A DNA stretch of 5,138 nt from Hydrogenothermaceae bacterium. Its GTDB lineage: Bacteria > Aquificota > Aquificia > Aquificales > Hydrogenothermaceae. Below are positions 1 through 5,138 of this stretch, one piece after another; positions within the stretch are counted from its first letter, which is position 1, and each line of letters starts with the position of its first letter. A model generated the notes under the pieces. That model had not been told where the DNA came from. It ran no database searches and was given only the letters and a program-made list of their open reading frames with translations. The stretch is taken from contig JALUFA010000046.1 of assembly GCA_027052485.1 (NCBI GenBank), positions 1 to 5,138 of the forward strand. The letters run 5' to 3'. Position numbers and translations under genes: made by a program.

Positions 1-1
1 C

Positions 2-160
2 ATCCGCCAAGAAGAAGGCTATAAAACAGGACACTACAAGAAAAGCATTAACGGTCTAGAGGATAACCACTACCTACTACAGGTGGTAAAATCAATCAAC
101 AGCCCAGAAGAACTAGAAGAAAAAATCAGAGATACATTTAAAAAATTAAGGGAGGAATAA
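2..160 (+). CDS. C-terminal end of an unidentified protein (5' end outside window)
   Basis: An open frame enters from the left edge and ends at TAA 158-160, giving 52 residues. It is hydrophilic and rich in Lys and Glu. It ends in a probable amphipathic helix (PEELEEKIRDTFKKLREE), the kind of tail common on soluble cytoplasmic enzymes. I recognise no family motif in this fragment and propose no function. Base and codon use match the next genes. The stop lies two bases before the ATG of the following protease gene, and that gene's ribosome binding site sits inside the last codons of this frame. The two are therefore very probably cotranscribed and translationally linked. The missing upstream sequence is needed to identify it. 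Confidence 0.75.
   Translation: MRQEEGYKTGHYKKSINGLEDNHYLLQVVKSINSPEELEEKIRDTFKKLREE
148..156 (+). promoter_or_regulatory. Shine-Dalgarno for the membrane protease gene
   Basis: AAGGGAGGA is a near-perfect anti-16S match that ends about 7 bases before ATG 163. It lies within the last codons of the upstream gene, supports the ATG at 163 as the start, and suggests efficient translation. Confidence 0.8.
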
Positions 161-162
161 AG

Positions 163-1020
163 ATGGATCCGTACACAGCCCTAATCAGTCAACTGTTCTG
201 GTTAATATTCTTATTTATGCTTTTTTATCCAACATTAAAAGCTCAAACGCTAGAGTGGAGTAGAGAAAGGCTAATCAGAGCTATCGAAGAAAAGAGAAAA
301 TCCAGAGTTATTACAATGATACACAGACAGGAAACCCGTTCACTGTTTGGGTTTTTTATGATGAGGTTTATAACTATTGAGGACTCGGAGCAGGTACTTA
401 GAGCTATAAGACTTACACCTAAAGATATGCCTATAGACTTTATCATCCATACTCCCGGTGGACTAGCACTGGCAGCTACCCAGATAGCAAACGCACTGTC
501 AGACCACCCGGCACCGGTTAGAGTGCTCGTTCCCCACTATGCAATGTCAGGTGGTACACTGATTGCAATGGCGGCAGATGAGATTATTATGGATCCCCAT
601 GCTGTTCTTGGTCCTGTAGACCCTCAGCTTGGAACAGAACCGGCAGCATCTATCGTTAAAATTAAAAACATAAAAGATGCAAATGAGATTGATGATCCAA
701 CATGGGTAAAGATAGACGTTGGAGAAAAAGCGTTAAAACAAACATTTGATTATGTGGTAAACCTTCTTAAGAAGAAAGGATACTCTGAAGAGGTGGCAAA
801 AAAGGTAGCTGAAGAGCTTGCAACAGGTAAGTACACCCACGATTATCCTATAACAGTAGATAAACTAAAAGAGCTAGGTCTAAGGGTTTCAACAGATATG
901 CCAGAGGAAGTTTACGCACTTATGGAGCTTTATCCTCAACCTTCTGGAGCCCAATCGGTTCAGTACATTCCAGTTCCGTACCAAAAGCCAGATAGCAACT
1001 CTAAAGTTGTTTCTAAATGA
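163..1020 (+). CDS. Membrane-anchored serine protease, SDH_sah family (ClpP/SppA-like fold)
   Basis: The protein has 285 residues and resembles the SDH_sah (serine dehydrogenase proteinase) family of ClpP-class proteases. One hydrophobic segment lies at about residues 8-24. It is followed by a strongly basic stretch (K26 to R48) and then the protease domain. The domain shows the crotonase/ClpP-type signatures: IIHTPGG at 94-100, AMSGGT at 127-132 with S129 as the likely nucleophile, and DPHAVLGPVDPQLG at 144-157. Related SppA and 1510-N proteases use a Ser-Lys dyad, and K166, K168 or K171 lies at a suitable distance, but that assignment is inference. By the positive-inside rule the anchor is N-out/C-in, which would place the active site in the cytoplasm. 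The tail after about residue 256 is rich in Pro and Ser and is probably flexible. The stop overlaps the DUF502 start by ATGA, so the two membrane proteins are likely made together. The physiological substrate is unknown. Family assignment is firm; the catalytic base and topology are not. Confidence 0.88.
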   Translation: MDPYTALISQLFWLIFLFMLFYPTLKAQTLEWSRERLIRAIEEKRKSRVITMIHRQETRSLFGFFMMRFITIEDSEQVLRAIRLTPKDMPIDFIIHTPGGLALAATQIANALSDHPAPVRVLVPHYAMSGGTLIAMAADEIIMDPHAVLGPVDPQLGTEPAASIVKIKNIKDANEIDDPTWVKIDVGEKALKQTFDYVVNLLKKKGYSEEVAKKVAEELATGKYTHDYPITVDKLKELGLRVSTDMPEEVYALMELYPQPSGAQSVQYIPVPYQKPDSNSKVVSK

Positions 1021-1631
1021 AAAGAAAAACATTTACACGAATAAGAGATATATTCTTAACCGGTTTTCTGGTTTTACTGCCTATAGGGGTGACCCTATGG
1101 GTGGTTATATCTCTTTTAGCCTTTGTTAATAATCTAGTCCTTCCATATCTTCGGTACATATTTCCTATTCCCAACGTCCCGGGTCTTGGAGTTTTAACAA
1201 CCTTACTGCTTGTTTTTATTGTAGGACTTTTAGCCCAAAACTACTTTGGAGAGAAACTCCTACAGCTTTGGGATACATTAATCTCAAAGATACCTATAGT
1301 ACGGGCTATCTACAATGCTACAAAGCAGGTTATGGAATCCCTCCTCTCCCAAAAGGATAACTTTAAGAAAACCGTTTTAGTAGAATTTCCGAGAAAGGGC
1401 ACATACTCAATAGCGTTTGTTGCAAACGAGCTTAAGATAGATGGCGAGGACTTTTATGCAGTTTACGTTCCTACGGCACCAAACCCCACCTCTGGATACA
1501 CCATCTTTGTCAGGAAAGACGAAGTTATTCACACAGATATGACTGTAGATGAAGCCACCAGAATAATTTTATCCGGCGGCCTAGTAATAAATAGAGAGAT
1601 AAGGTCTATACCTCAGTTAAAGGATGCTTAG
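1017..1631 (+). CDS. DUF502 family integral membrane protein
   Basis: The protein has 204 residues, a typical length for DUF502 (the family that includes plant LCV/COV-like proteins). A basic N-terminus ([10 protein letters not shown]) precedes a first membrane segment at about 14-36. A second lies at about 58-75, followed by a soluble, probably cytoplasmic domain. Family signatures are the helix [19 protein letters not shown] (91-109), the strand [10 protein letters not shown] (119-128) and the turn TAPNPTSG (153-160). The biochemical role of the family is not established. The start codon overlaps the protease stop as ATGA and has no clear Shine-Dalgarno of its own, so translation probably depends on termination-reinitiation from the upstream gene. 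The last 26 bases overlap the end of the convergent folD gene. This affects only the non-conserved C-terminal residues of both proteins. Confidence 0.88.
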   Translation: MKRKTFTRIRDIFLTGFLVLLPIGVTLWVVISLLAFVNNLVLPYLRYIFPIPNVPGLGVLTTLLLVFIVGLLAQNYFGEKLLQLWDTLISKIPIVRAIYNATKQVMESLLSQKDNFKKTVLVEFPRKGTYSIAFVANELKIDGEDFYAVYVPTAPNPTSGYTIFVRKDEVIHTDMTVDEATRIILSGGLVINREIRSIPQLKDA

Positions 1632-2490
1632 GGTATCCAAACTTTTGTCTATATATAGATACAGTGTTAACTAAGAGTGAAGCCACAGTCATAGGGCCAA
1701 CTCCACCGGGAACAGGGGTGATAGCAAAAGCTTTCTCTTTTACATTTTCAAAATCAACATCCCCAACTAGCCTTCCATCTTCAAGCCTGTTAATACCAAC
1801 ATCAACGACCACTACTCCATTTTTTACCATATCCGATGTAATAAGATTTGGCTTTCCAACTGCAACAATGAGAATATCAGCATTCTGGGTGTAATGTTTT
1901 AAATCTTTTGTGTTTCTGTGGCAAACAGAAACAGGGGCTTCTTCATTCCTTAAGAATAGAAGAGACATTGGCTTACCAACGATATTACTCGCCCCAACCA
2001 CAACAACGTCTTTTTTAAAAGTGTCTATATTGTACTCTTTTAGAAGTATCCATATTCCTAGAGGGGTACACGGCACTATTACATCTTTCATTCCAGTTGC
2101 TAGTTTTCCAACGTTTTCTGGGTGAAACCCATCGACATCTTTCTCTGGTGATATGCTGGATATTACCTTTTGGGTATTGATATGTTTTGGAAGTGGAAGC
2201 TGTACCAAGATAGCATCTACATCTTCATCGTTATTTAGTTTGTTGATTATTCTAAGGAGTTCCTCCTCTGGAGTGTCCTCTACAAGGTGGATGTAAAGGG
2301 ACTTTATTCCAACCTCATCGCAGGCCTTTCTTTTATTTTTTACGTAAACCTCACTGGCAGGGTCATTACCAACAAGTATGACTGCCAAGGTTGGGTTTCT
2401 AAGTCCTTTAGATGTAAACTCATCTACTTCCTTTTTTAGTTCTTCTCTAATCTTTTTTGCAAGCTTTTTACCATCAAGTATGATTGGCAT
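1606..2490 (-). CDS. folD: Bifunctional methylenetetrahydrofolate dehydrogenase / methenyltetrahydrofolate cyclohydrolase
   Basis: FolD interconverts 5,10-methylene-, 5,10-methenyl- and 10-formyl-tetrahydrofolate in the cytoplasm, using NAD(P). It supplies one-carbon units for purine and formyl-Met-tRNA synthesis. From ATG 2490 the protein has 294 residues, the normal length. Signatures in order are [11 protein letters not shown] near the N-terminus; [14 protein letters not shown] with the catalytic pair Y49 and K53; QLPLP with Q97; [14 protein letters not shown] with D120; PCTPLG; the dinucleotide-binding [10 protein letters not shown] (166-175); DVGINR; and [16 protein letters not shown]. 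All expected catalytic residues are present. A GTG six bases upstream is in frame but overlaps the AGGAG ribosome binding site, so ATG 2490 is preferred. The start overlaps the end of the small upstream gene by 17 bases, and the 3' end overlaps DUF502 tail to tail. It is the last gene of the mtaD unit visible here. Confidence 0.97.
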   Translation of the reverse strand: MPIILDGKKLAKKIREELKKEVDEFTSKGLRNPTLAVILVGNDPASEVYVKNKRKACDEVGIKSLYIHLVEDTPEEELLRIINKLNNDEDVDAILVQLPLPKHINTQKVISSISPEKDVDGFHPENVGKLATGMKDVIVPCTPLGIWILLKEYNIDTFKKDVVVVGASNIVGKPMSLLFLRNEEAPVSVCHRNTKDLKHYTQNADILIVAVGKPNLITSDMVKNGVVVVDVGINRLEDGRLVGDVDFENVKEKAFAITPVPGGVGPMTVASLLVNTVSIYRQKFGYPKHPLTEV

Positions 2491-2713
2491 CTTCACTCCT
2501 TAACTTACTTTTTATTTCAAAACTTTCTGAAACATCTAAAATCTTTACTATCTGTGCTGTAAAAATGTTATCAAAGTGGTTAATCTTTATCTCAAACACA
2601 GGTAAACCATTAACGCAGCCGTATATCTCTTCTAACGAGAGAATTTCTCCTTCCTGCAAGTCTTCGCTTTTACTTGAAAGTCCGATAATTTCAAACTCTA
2701 CAATCTTATCCAT
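2474..2713 (-). CDS. Small acidic protein of unknown function
   Basis: This 79-residue frame has no recognised domain, signal peptide, membrane segment or metal-binding motif. There is a single Cys, at about position 33. It is acidic (about 16 Asp/Glu against 7 Lys/Arg). Alternating hydrophobic residues suggest a small beta-rich fold: KIVEFEIIG near the start, then [11 protein letters not shown] and [11 protein letters not shown] in the middle. The ATG is embedded in the last codons of mtaD (8-base overlap, ATGGATAA), and its stop lies 17 bases inside folD. This tight overlap on both sides supports a real cistron rather than a chance frame. No strong Shine-Dalgarno precedes it, only a distant GGAAAG, so coupling to mtaD translation is likely. 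It may be an accessory to one of its neighbours, but nothing in the sequence says which. The opposite-strand open frame over this region is judged a shadow. Confidence 0.72.
   Translation of the reverse strand: MDKIVEFEIIGLSSKSEDLQEGEILSLEEIYGCVNGLPVFEIKINHFDNIFTAQIVKILDVSESFEIKSKLRSEDANHT
2496..2500 (-). promoter_or_regulatory. Shine-Dalgarno that fixes the folD start
   Basis: On the minus strand AGGAG lies 5 bases before ATG 2490. The alternative GTG (2494-2496) overlaps the motif itself and so cannot use it. This decides for the ATG. Confidence 0.8.
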
Positions 2714-4016
2714 TGAGGGTTTTTTCTTTCCAGTATTGAGCTTTTTCTAGTAGCTCTTCTTTGTCTAGCACAAGAACTTTTTTGTCTAAAACTACAATCT
2801 CTCCATTAACTATAACCGTATCTACTTCTTTACCTGTAGAAGAGTAAACAATCTGGGTGTACGGGTCAAATAGCGGTTGCAGATGAGGGTCTTGGGTATC
2901 TATAAGAGTAATATCTGCGTACTTTCCTACTTCTAAACTTCCGATTTTGTCCTCAAGTCTTAACGCCTTTGCCCCATTTATAGTAGCCATCTGGAGAGCC
3001 TGTTTTGCGTTAACAACAGTTGGGTCTAGGTTCACACCTTTGTGGAGTTTAGCTGCAGTGGCAATTTCACCAATGATATCTAAATCATCGTTAGAGGCTG
3101 TGCCGTCTGTTCCAACAGAAACCACAACCTCTGCATCTAACATTTTAGGAACTGGAGCCACCCCTGAAGCCAGTTTTAGATTACTTTCAGGACAATGGGC
3201 TACTTTAGCATTTCTTTCTGCTAAAAGTTCAATTTCCTTGTCTGTAGGGTGTACCATGTGGGCTGCCAGAACCCTGTCATTTAAAACTCCAATACTGTCT
3301 AGATGTTCTACAGGGGTTTTGCCGTACTTTTCTTTTATTGTCTCTACTTCAAACGTGGTTTCTGAAACGTGGATATGAAAGAGAGTGTCGTACTTTTCTG
3401 CTATTTCCATAGCCTTTTTTAAGGTTTCTGGAGAGCAGGTGTAGGGAGCATGGGGACCAACACACGGATATATATTTTCATCACCTTGATACCTTTTTAT
3501 AAACTCTTCTGTCTTCTTTAAACCTTCATCTGGAGATGATGCCCCGGGATTTGGAAAGTCAAGGATACCAGTACAAAGGGCAGCCCTCATACCTGCATTT
3601 TTAACGCTTTCAGCCACCGCATCTTCATAAAAGTACATATCCACAAACGTGGTTATTCCGTTTCTAAGCATCTCATAACAGGCAATATCCGTTCCATCCT
3701 TTACAAAATCATAGCTAACAAATTTCCCCTCAACAGGCCATATATACTCCTCAAGCCAGATCTTAAGAGGATTATCACTACCATATCCCCTTAATAGCGT
3801 CATCGCCGCGTGGGTGTGGGTGTTTATCAATCCCGGTATGGCAATCTTCTCCCTACAGTCTATAGTTTTTCCGTAGTACTCATTTTTTTTGTCTTTGCCT
3901 ATGTCTATGATTTTGCCGTCTTTGATAACAATATCGCTATCTGTTAGCTGAGTTAGGTCAGCATCCATAGTTAGTATGTAAGATATATTTGTTAAAATAA
4001 GGTCAGCCTGTTTCAT
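2706..4016 (-). CDS. mtaD: 5'-methylthioadenosine / S-adenosylhomocysteine deaminase
   Basis: This amidohydrolase-superfamily enzyme deaminates S-adenosylhomocysteine and/or methylthioadenosine to the inosyl compounds, a cytoplasmic salvage step for S-adenosylmethionine by-products. From ATG 4016 it has 436 residues, the usual length. Features in order are a small N-terminal beta domain; PGLINTHTHA with metal ligands H67 and H69; WLEEYIWPVE (87-96), typical of the MTA/SAH deaminase group; HIHVSET with ligand H216 and catalytic E219; AAHMVH with H253; HCPESNLKLASGVAPV; and VGTDGTASNDDLD with ligand D304. The closing beta domain contains GSLEVGKYADITLID. An in-frame TTG at 4031 is rejected because it overlaps the GGAG ribosome binding site. 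Residue numbers match the Thermotoga TM0936 pattern by motif only. Guanine deaminase, cytosine deaminase and chlorohydrolases share the fold, but the WLE and SNNDLD-like motifs favour MtaD. The gene heads the unit that continues into the small unknown gene and folD. Confidence 0.93.
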   Translation of the reverse strand: MKQADLILTNISYILTMDADLTQLTDSDIVIKDGKIIDIGKDKKNEYYGKTIDCREKIAIPGLINTHTHAAMTLLRGYGSDNPLKIWLEEYIWPVEGKFVSYDFVKDGTDIACYEMLRNGITTFVDMYFYEDAVAESVKNAGMRAALCTGILDFPNPGASSPDEGLKKTEEFIKRYQGDENIYPCVGPHAPYTCSPETLKKAMEIAEKYDTLFHIHVSETTFEVETIKEKYGKTPVEHLDSIGVLNDRVLAAHMVHPTDKEIELLAERNAKVAHCPESNLKLASGVAPVPKMLDAEVVVSVGTDGTASNDDLDIIGEIATAAKLHKGVNLDPTVVNAKQALQMATINGAKALRLEDKIGSLEVGKYADITLIDTQDPHLQPLFDPYTQIVYSSTGKEVDTVIVNGEIVVLDKKVLVLDKEELLEKAQYWKEKTLNG

Positions 4017-4025
4017 AAAAGCTTT

Positions 4026-4029
4026 CTCC
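4026..4029 (-). promoter_or_regulatory. Shine-Dalgarno that fixes the mtaD start
   Basis: On the minus strand GGAG lies 9 bases before ATG 4016. The in-frame TTG at 4029-4031 overlaps its first base and would leave no upstream site, so the ATG is the better start. Confidence 0.65.
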
Positions 4030-4064
4030 AAGTTTAATAAGTGGTTAATTAAATTTTACAGCAA

Positions 4065-4069
4065 AGAGG
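4065..4069 (+). promoter_or_regulatory. Shine-Dalgarno for the nuoG-like gene
   Basis: AGAGG lies 6 bases before ATG 4076 and supports that start. The first residues (MEKVRVVIDGQEIYVP) match the usual beginning of the [2Fe-2S] ferredoxin domain. Confidence 0.65.
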
Positions 4070-4075
4070 TTTTAA

Positions 4076-5138
4076 ATGGAAAAAGTTAGGGTTGTCATAG
4101 ACGGGCAGGAAATTTACGTCCCTAAAAACACCACCGTTCTAGAAGCCGCAAAGCAGTTAAACATACTCATCCCTACATTCTGCTATAACGAAAAACTTCC
4201 GATTTTTGGCGGCTGTAGAATGTGCCTTGTGTGGGACAAAAAGTGGAAGAGAAGCATTATTGCCTGCGGTACCTACGTTTACGATGGAATGGAAATAGAA
4301 ACCCTAAACGATGAAGTTTTCAACGATAGAAAGTTTATCCTTGAGATGCTTTTTACCAGACACCCTCTAGACTGTCCCGTCTGTGATAAAGCTGGAGAGT
4401 GTGATTTACAAAACTGGGGGACTTACTATGGACCCCAACATCCAGTTTTACCTATATCCCCATTTGAAAAGATAAGACCAGAAGACGACTGGCAGAGCGA
4501 CTTTTTAGAGTACGTGTCTAACCGATGCGTACTGTGTATGAGATGTGTTAGTGTATGCCAGAACATAAACAGAAGCGATAGCCTCTACCAGAAGGAAAGA
4601 GGTTTTGAAATAGTAATCTCCCCAGATGAAAAACCTATGGACTCACAAAGTTCCTGTGAGATGTGTGGCCTATGTGTAGATATATGCCCTGTTGGAGCTA
4701 TCCTATTTAAGCCTTTTAAGTACAAAGCCCGTCCATGGCTGCTAAAGGAAAGGGTAGCCTACTGTGGTTTTTGTAGTATGAACTGTCCTGTAGCTATAGA
4801 CTACGATGATAAAAAGAAAAAAATCTACAGGATGCGTTCTACTGGAGACCTGCAGGTGTGTAGTGGTGCTTACCTTGGATACGACATTTATGAGAGCGAA
4901 AAAAGAGCAAAAGGAGCCAGTGTTAATGGCAAAAATGTATCCTTTACGGAAGCTATTAAAAAAGTTGCAGACATCATATCGGAAAACCCAACACAAACAG
5001 CCTACATTTCCTCTCCATACGCAACTTCCGAAAGCTACACAGCCTTAAACAAACTTCAAGAAAAAACAGGTATATACGTAAGTTCAGTTATAACAGCAGA
5101 CTTTTTACCAACTCTGTATGGATACACAGAGAAAAAAG
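4076..5138 (+). CDS. nuoG: NADH-quinone oxidoreductase subunit G-like iron-sulfur protein (3' end outside window)
   Basis: The first 354 residues are present and the frame is open at the right edge. The product is the large iron-sulfur subunit of the peripheral arm of complex I, passing electrons from the NADH-oxidising module towards quinone. In order: a [2Fe-2S] domain with C36, C47, C50 and C64 (N1b); a His-Cys set H96, C100, C103, C109 (N5); a first CX2CX2CX3C at C151, C154, C157, C161; a second at C194, C197, C200, C204, followed by Pro; then C230, C233, C237, C262 (N7-type) leading into the molybdopterin-oxidoreductase-like domain. Ordinary NuoG keeps only one cluster (N4) in the double-motif region, so the complete pair is unusual. 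After C262 the sequence reads SGAYLGYD rather than the VKGR-type motif of formate dehydrogenases, and no Cys or Sec ligand appears in the next 90 residues, which favours a non-catalytic NuoG role. HoxU is less likely because the frame continues well past its usual length. The gene starts a transcription unit divergent from mtaD. Confidence 0.85.
   Translation, partial: MEKVRVVIDGQEIYVPKNTTVLEAAKQLNILIPTFCYNEKLPIFGGCRMCLVWDKKWKRSIIACGTYVYDGMEIETLNDEVFNDRKFILEMLFTRHPLDCPVCDKAGECDLQNWGTYYGPQHPVLPISPFEKIRPEDDWQSDFLEYVSNRCVLCMRCVSVCQNINRSDSLYQKERGFEIVISPDEKPMDSQSSCEMCGLCVDICPVGAILFKPFKYKARPWLLKERVAYCGFCSMNCPVAIDYDDKKKKIYRMRSTGDLQVCSGAYLGYDIYESEKRAKGASVNGKNVSFTEAIKKVADIISENPTQTAYISSPYATSESYTALNKLQEKTGIYVSSVITADFLPTLYGYTEKK

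Larger units (their letters stand above)
4017..4075. promoter_or_regulatory. Divergent mtaD / nuoG intergenic region
   Basis: This 59-base AT-rich spacer is the only real non-coding segment in the window and must hold or adjoin the start signals of both flanking genes. It contains the palindrome TTAATTAA at 4045-4052. On the minus strand a weak TTGCTG, about 18 bases, then TTATTA can be read as a -35/-10 pair, which would give a very short mtaD leader. On the plus strand I find no convincing promoter. The assignment of this spacer as regulatory comes from gene arrangement. The exact boxes are guesses. Confidence 0.45.

Noticed and set aside
243..446. Minus-strand open frame of 67 codons inside the protease gene
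   Set aside because: It lies wholly opposite a well-supported gene with clear family motifs, has no recognisable product and no ribosome binding site I could see. Treated as a shadow.
1648..1659. Perfect 12-base palindrome TCTATATATAGA near the convergent gene ends
   Set aside because: It lies inside folD codons, has no loop or GC-rich stem and no T-run, so it is unlikely to be a terminator. It is probably chance AT-rich sequence.
1664..2125. Two plus-strand open frames opposite folD
   Set aside because: They read as Ser/Thr/Pro-rich low-complexity translations typical of the antisense of a Lys/Glu-rich gene. folD has all its catalytic motifs on the other strand.
2484..2750. Plus-strand frame of 88 codons opposite the small acidic gene
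   Set aside because: It competes with the minus-strand 79-residue frame. The minus-strand frame is co-directional with both neighbours and overlaps them tightly, as operon genes do, whereas the plus-strand one spans the ends of three minus-strand genes.
2947..3378. Plus-strand frame of 143 codons opposite mtaD
   Set aside because: Long but antisense to the conserved metal-site region of mtaD; its translation is Ser/Thr-rich with no family signature.
4018..4025. AAAGCTTT palindrome between the mtaD ribosome binding site and ATG
   Set aside because: Eight AT-rich bases with no loop cannot form a meaningful hairpin; no regulatory claim is supported.
4742..5048. Open frames on both strands within the end of the nuoG-like gene
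   Set aside because: Both are out of frame with the N7 cysteine set and following domain, which continue uninterrupted to the edge of the window.
4076..5138. Formate dehydrogenase alpha subunit as an alternative identity
   Set aside because: The iron-sulfur layout fits, but the Lys after the N7-type cluster and the Cys/Sec metal ligand expected of FdhA are not present in the visible sequence. A NuoG-type role fits better.

Overview
The window looks like ordinary chromosome from a thermophilic, moderately AT-rich bacterium, most likely of the Aquificota type (Persephonella/Sulfurihydrogenibium-like). That placement is an inference. It rests on Lys/Glu-rich proteins, heavy use of AGA/AGG and ATA codons, very tight gene packing, and a NuoG-type respiratory subunit beside a deaminase of the MTA/SAH type. 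No search was possible.

Layout. Bases 2-160 (+) hold the last 52 codons of an unidentified gene. It runs straight into a membrane-anchored ClpP/SppA-fold serine protease of the SDH_sah family (163-1020, +), which shares an ATGA overlap with a DUF502 membrane protein (1017-1631, +). These three form one co-directional unit. On the other strand a second compact unit reads right to left: mtaD (4016-2706), a 79-residue unknown protein (2713-2474) and folD (2490-1606). Each gene overlaps the next by 8 and 17 bases. The folD and DUF502 genes converge and overlap tail to tail by 26 bases. A 59-base divergent spacer (4017-4075) separates mtaD from a nuoG-like gene (from 4076, +), which runs off the right edge. 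No gene-free stretch exceeds 59 bases. I see no RNA genes, mobile elements or CRISPR.

How the genes may work together. The minus-strand unit joins recovery of S-adenosylmethionine by-products (MtaD) to folate one-carbon interconversion (FolD), which is a plausible methyl-cycle grouping. The left unit pairs two envelope-associated proteins. The right gene encodes an electron-carrying subunit of complex I.

The most notable point is that the NuoG-like protein keeps cysteines for a complete two-cluster ferredoxin motif as well as the usual N1b, N5 and N7 ligand sets. It lacks the Lys and Cys/Sec positions expected of a formate dehydrogenase.

I do not see strong evidence for a wholly new system. 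The best leads are the NuoG cluster complement, the small unknown gene locked between mtaD and folD, and the inferred inward-facing orientation of the membrane protease.
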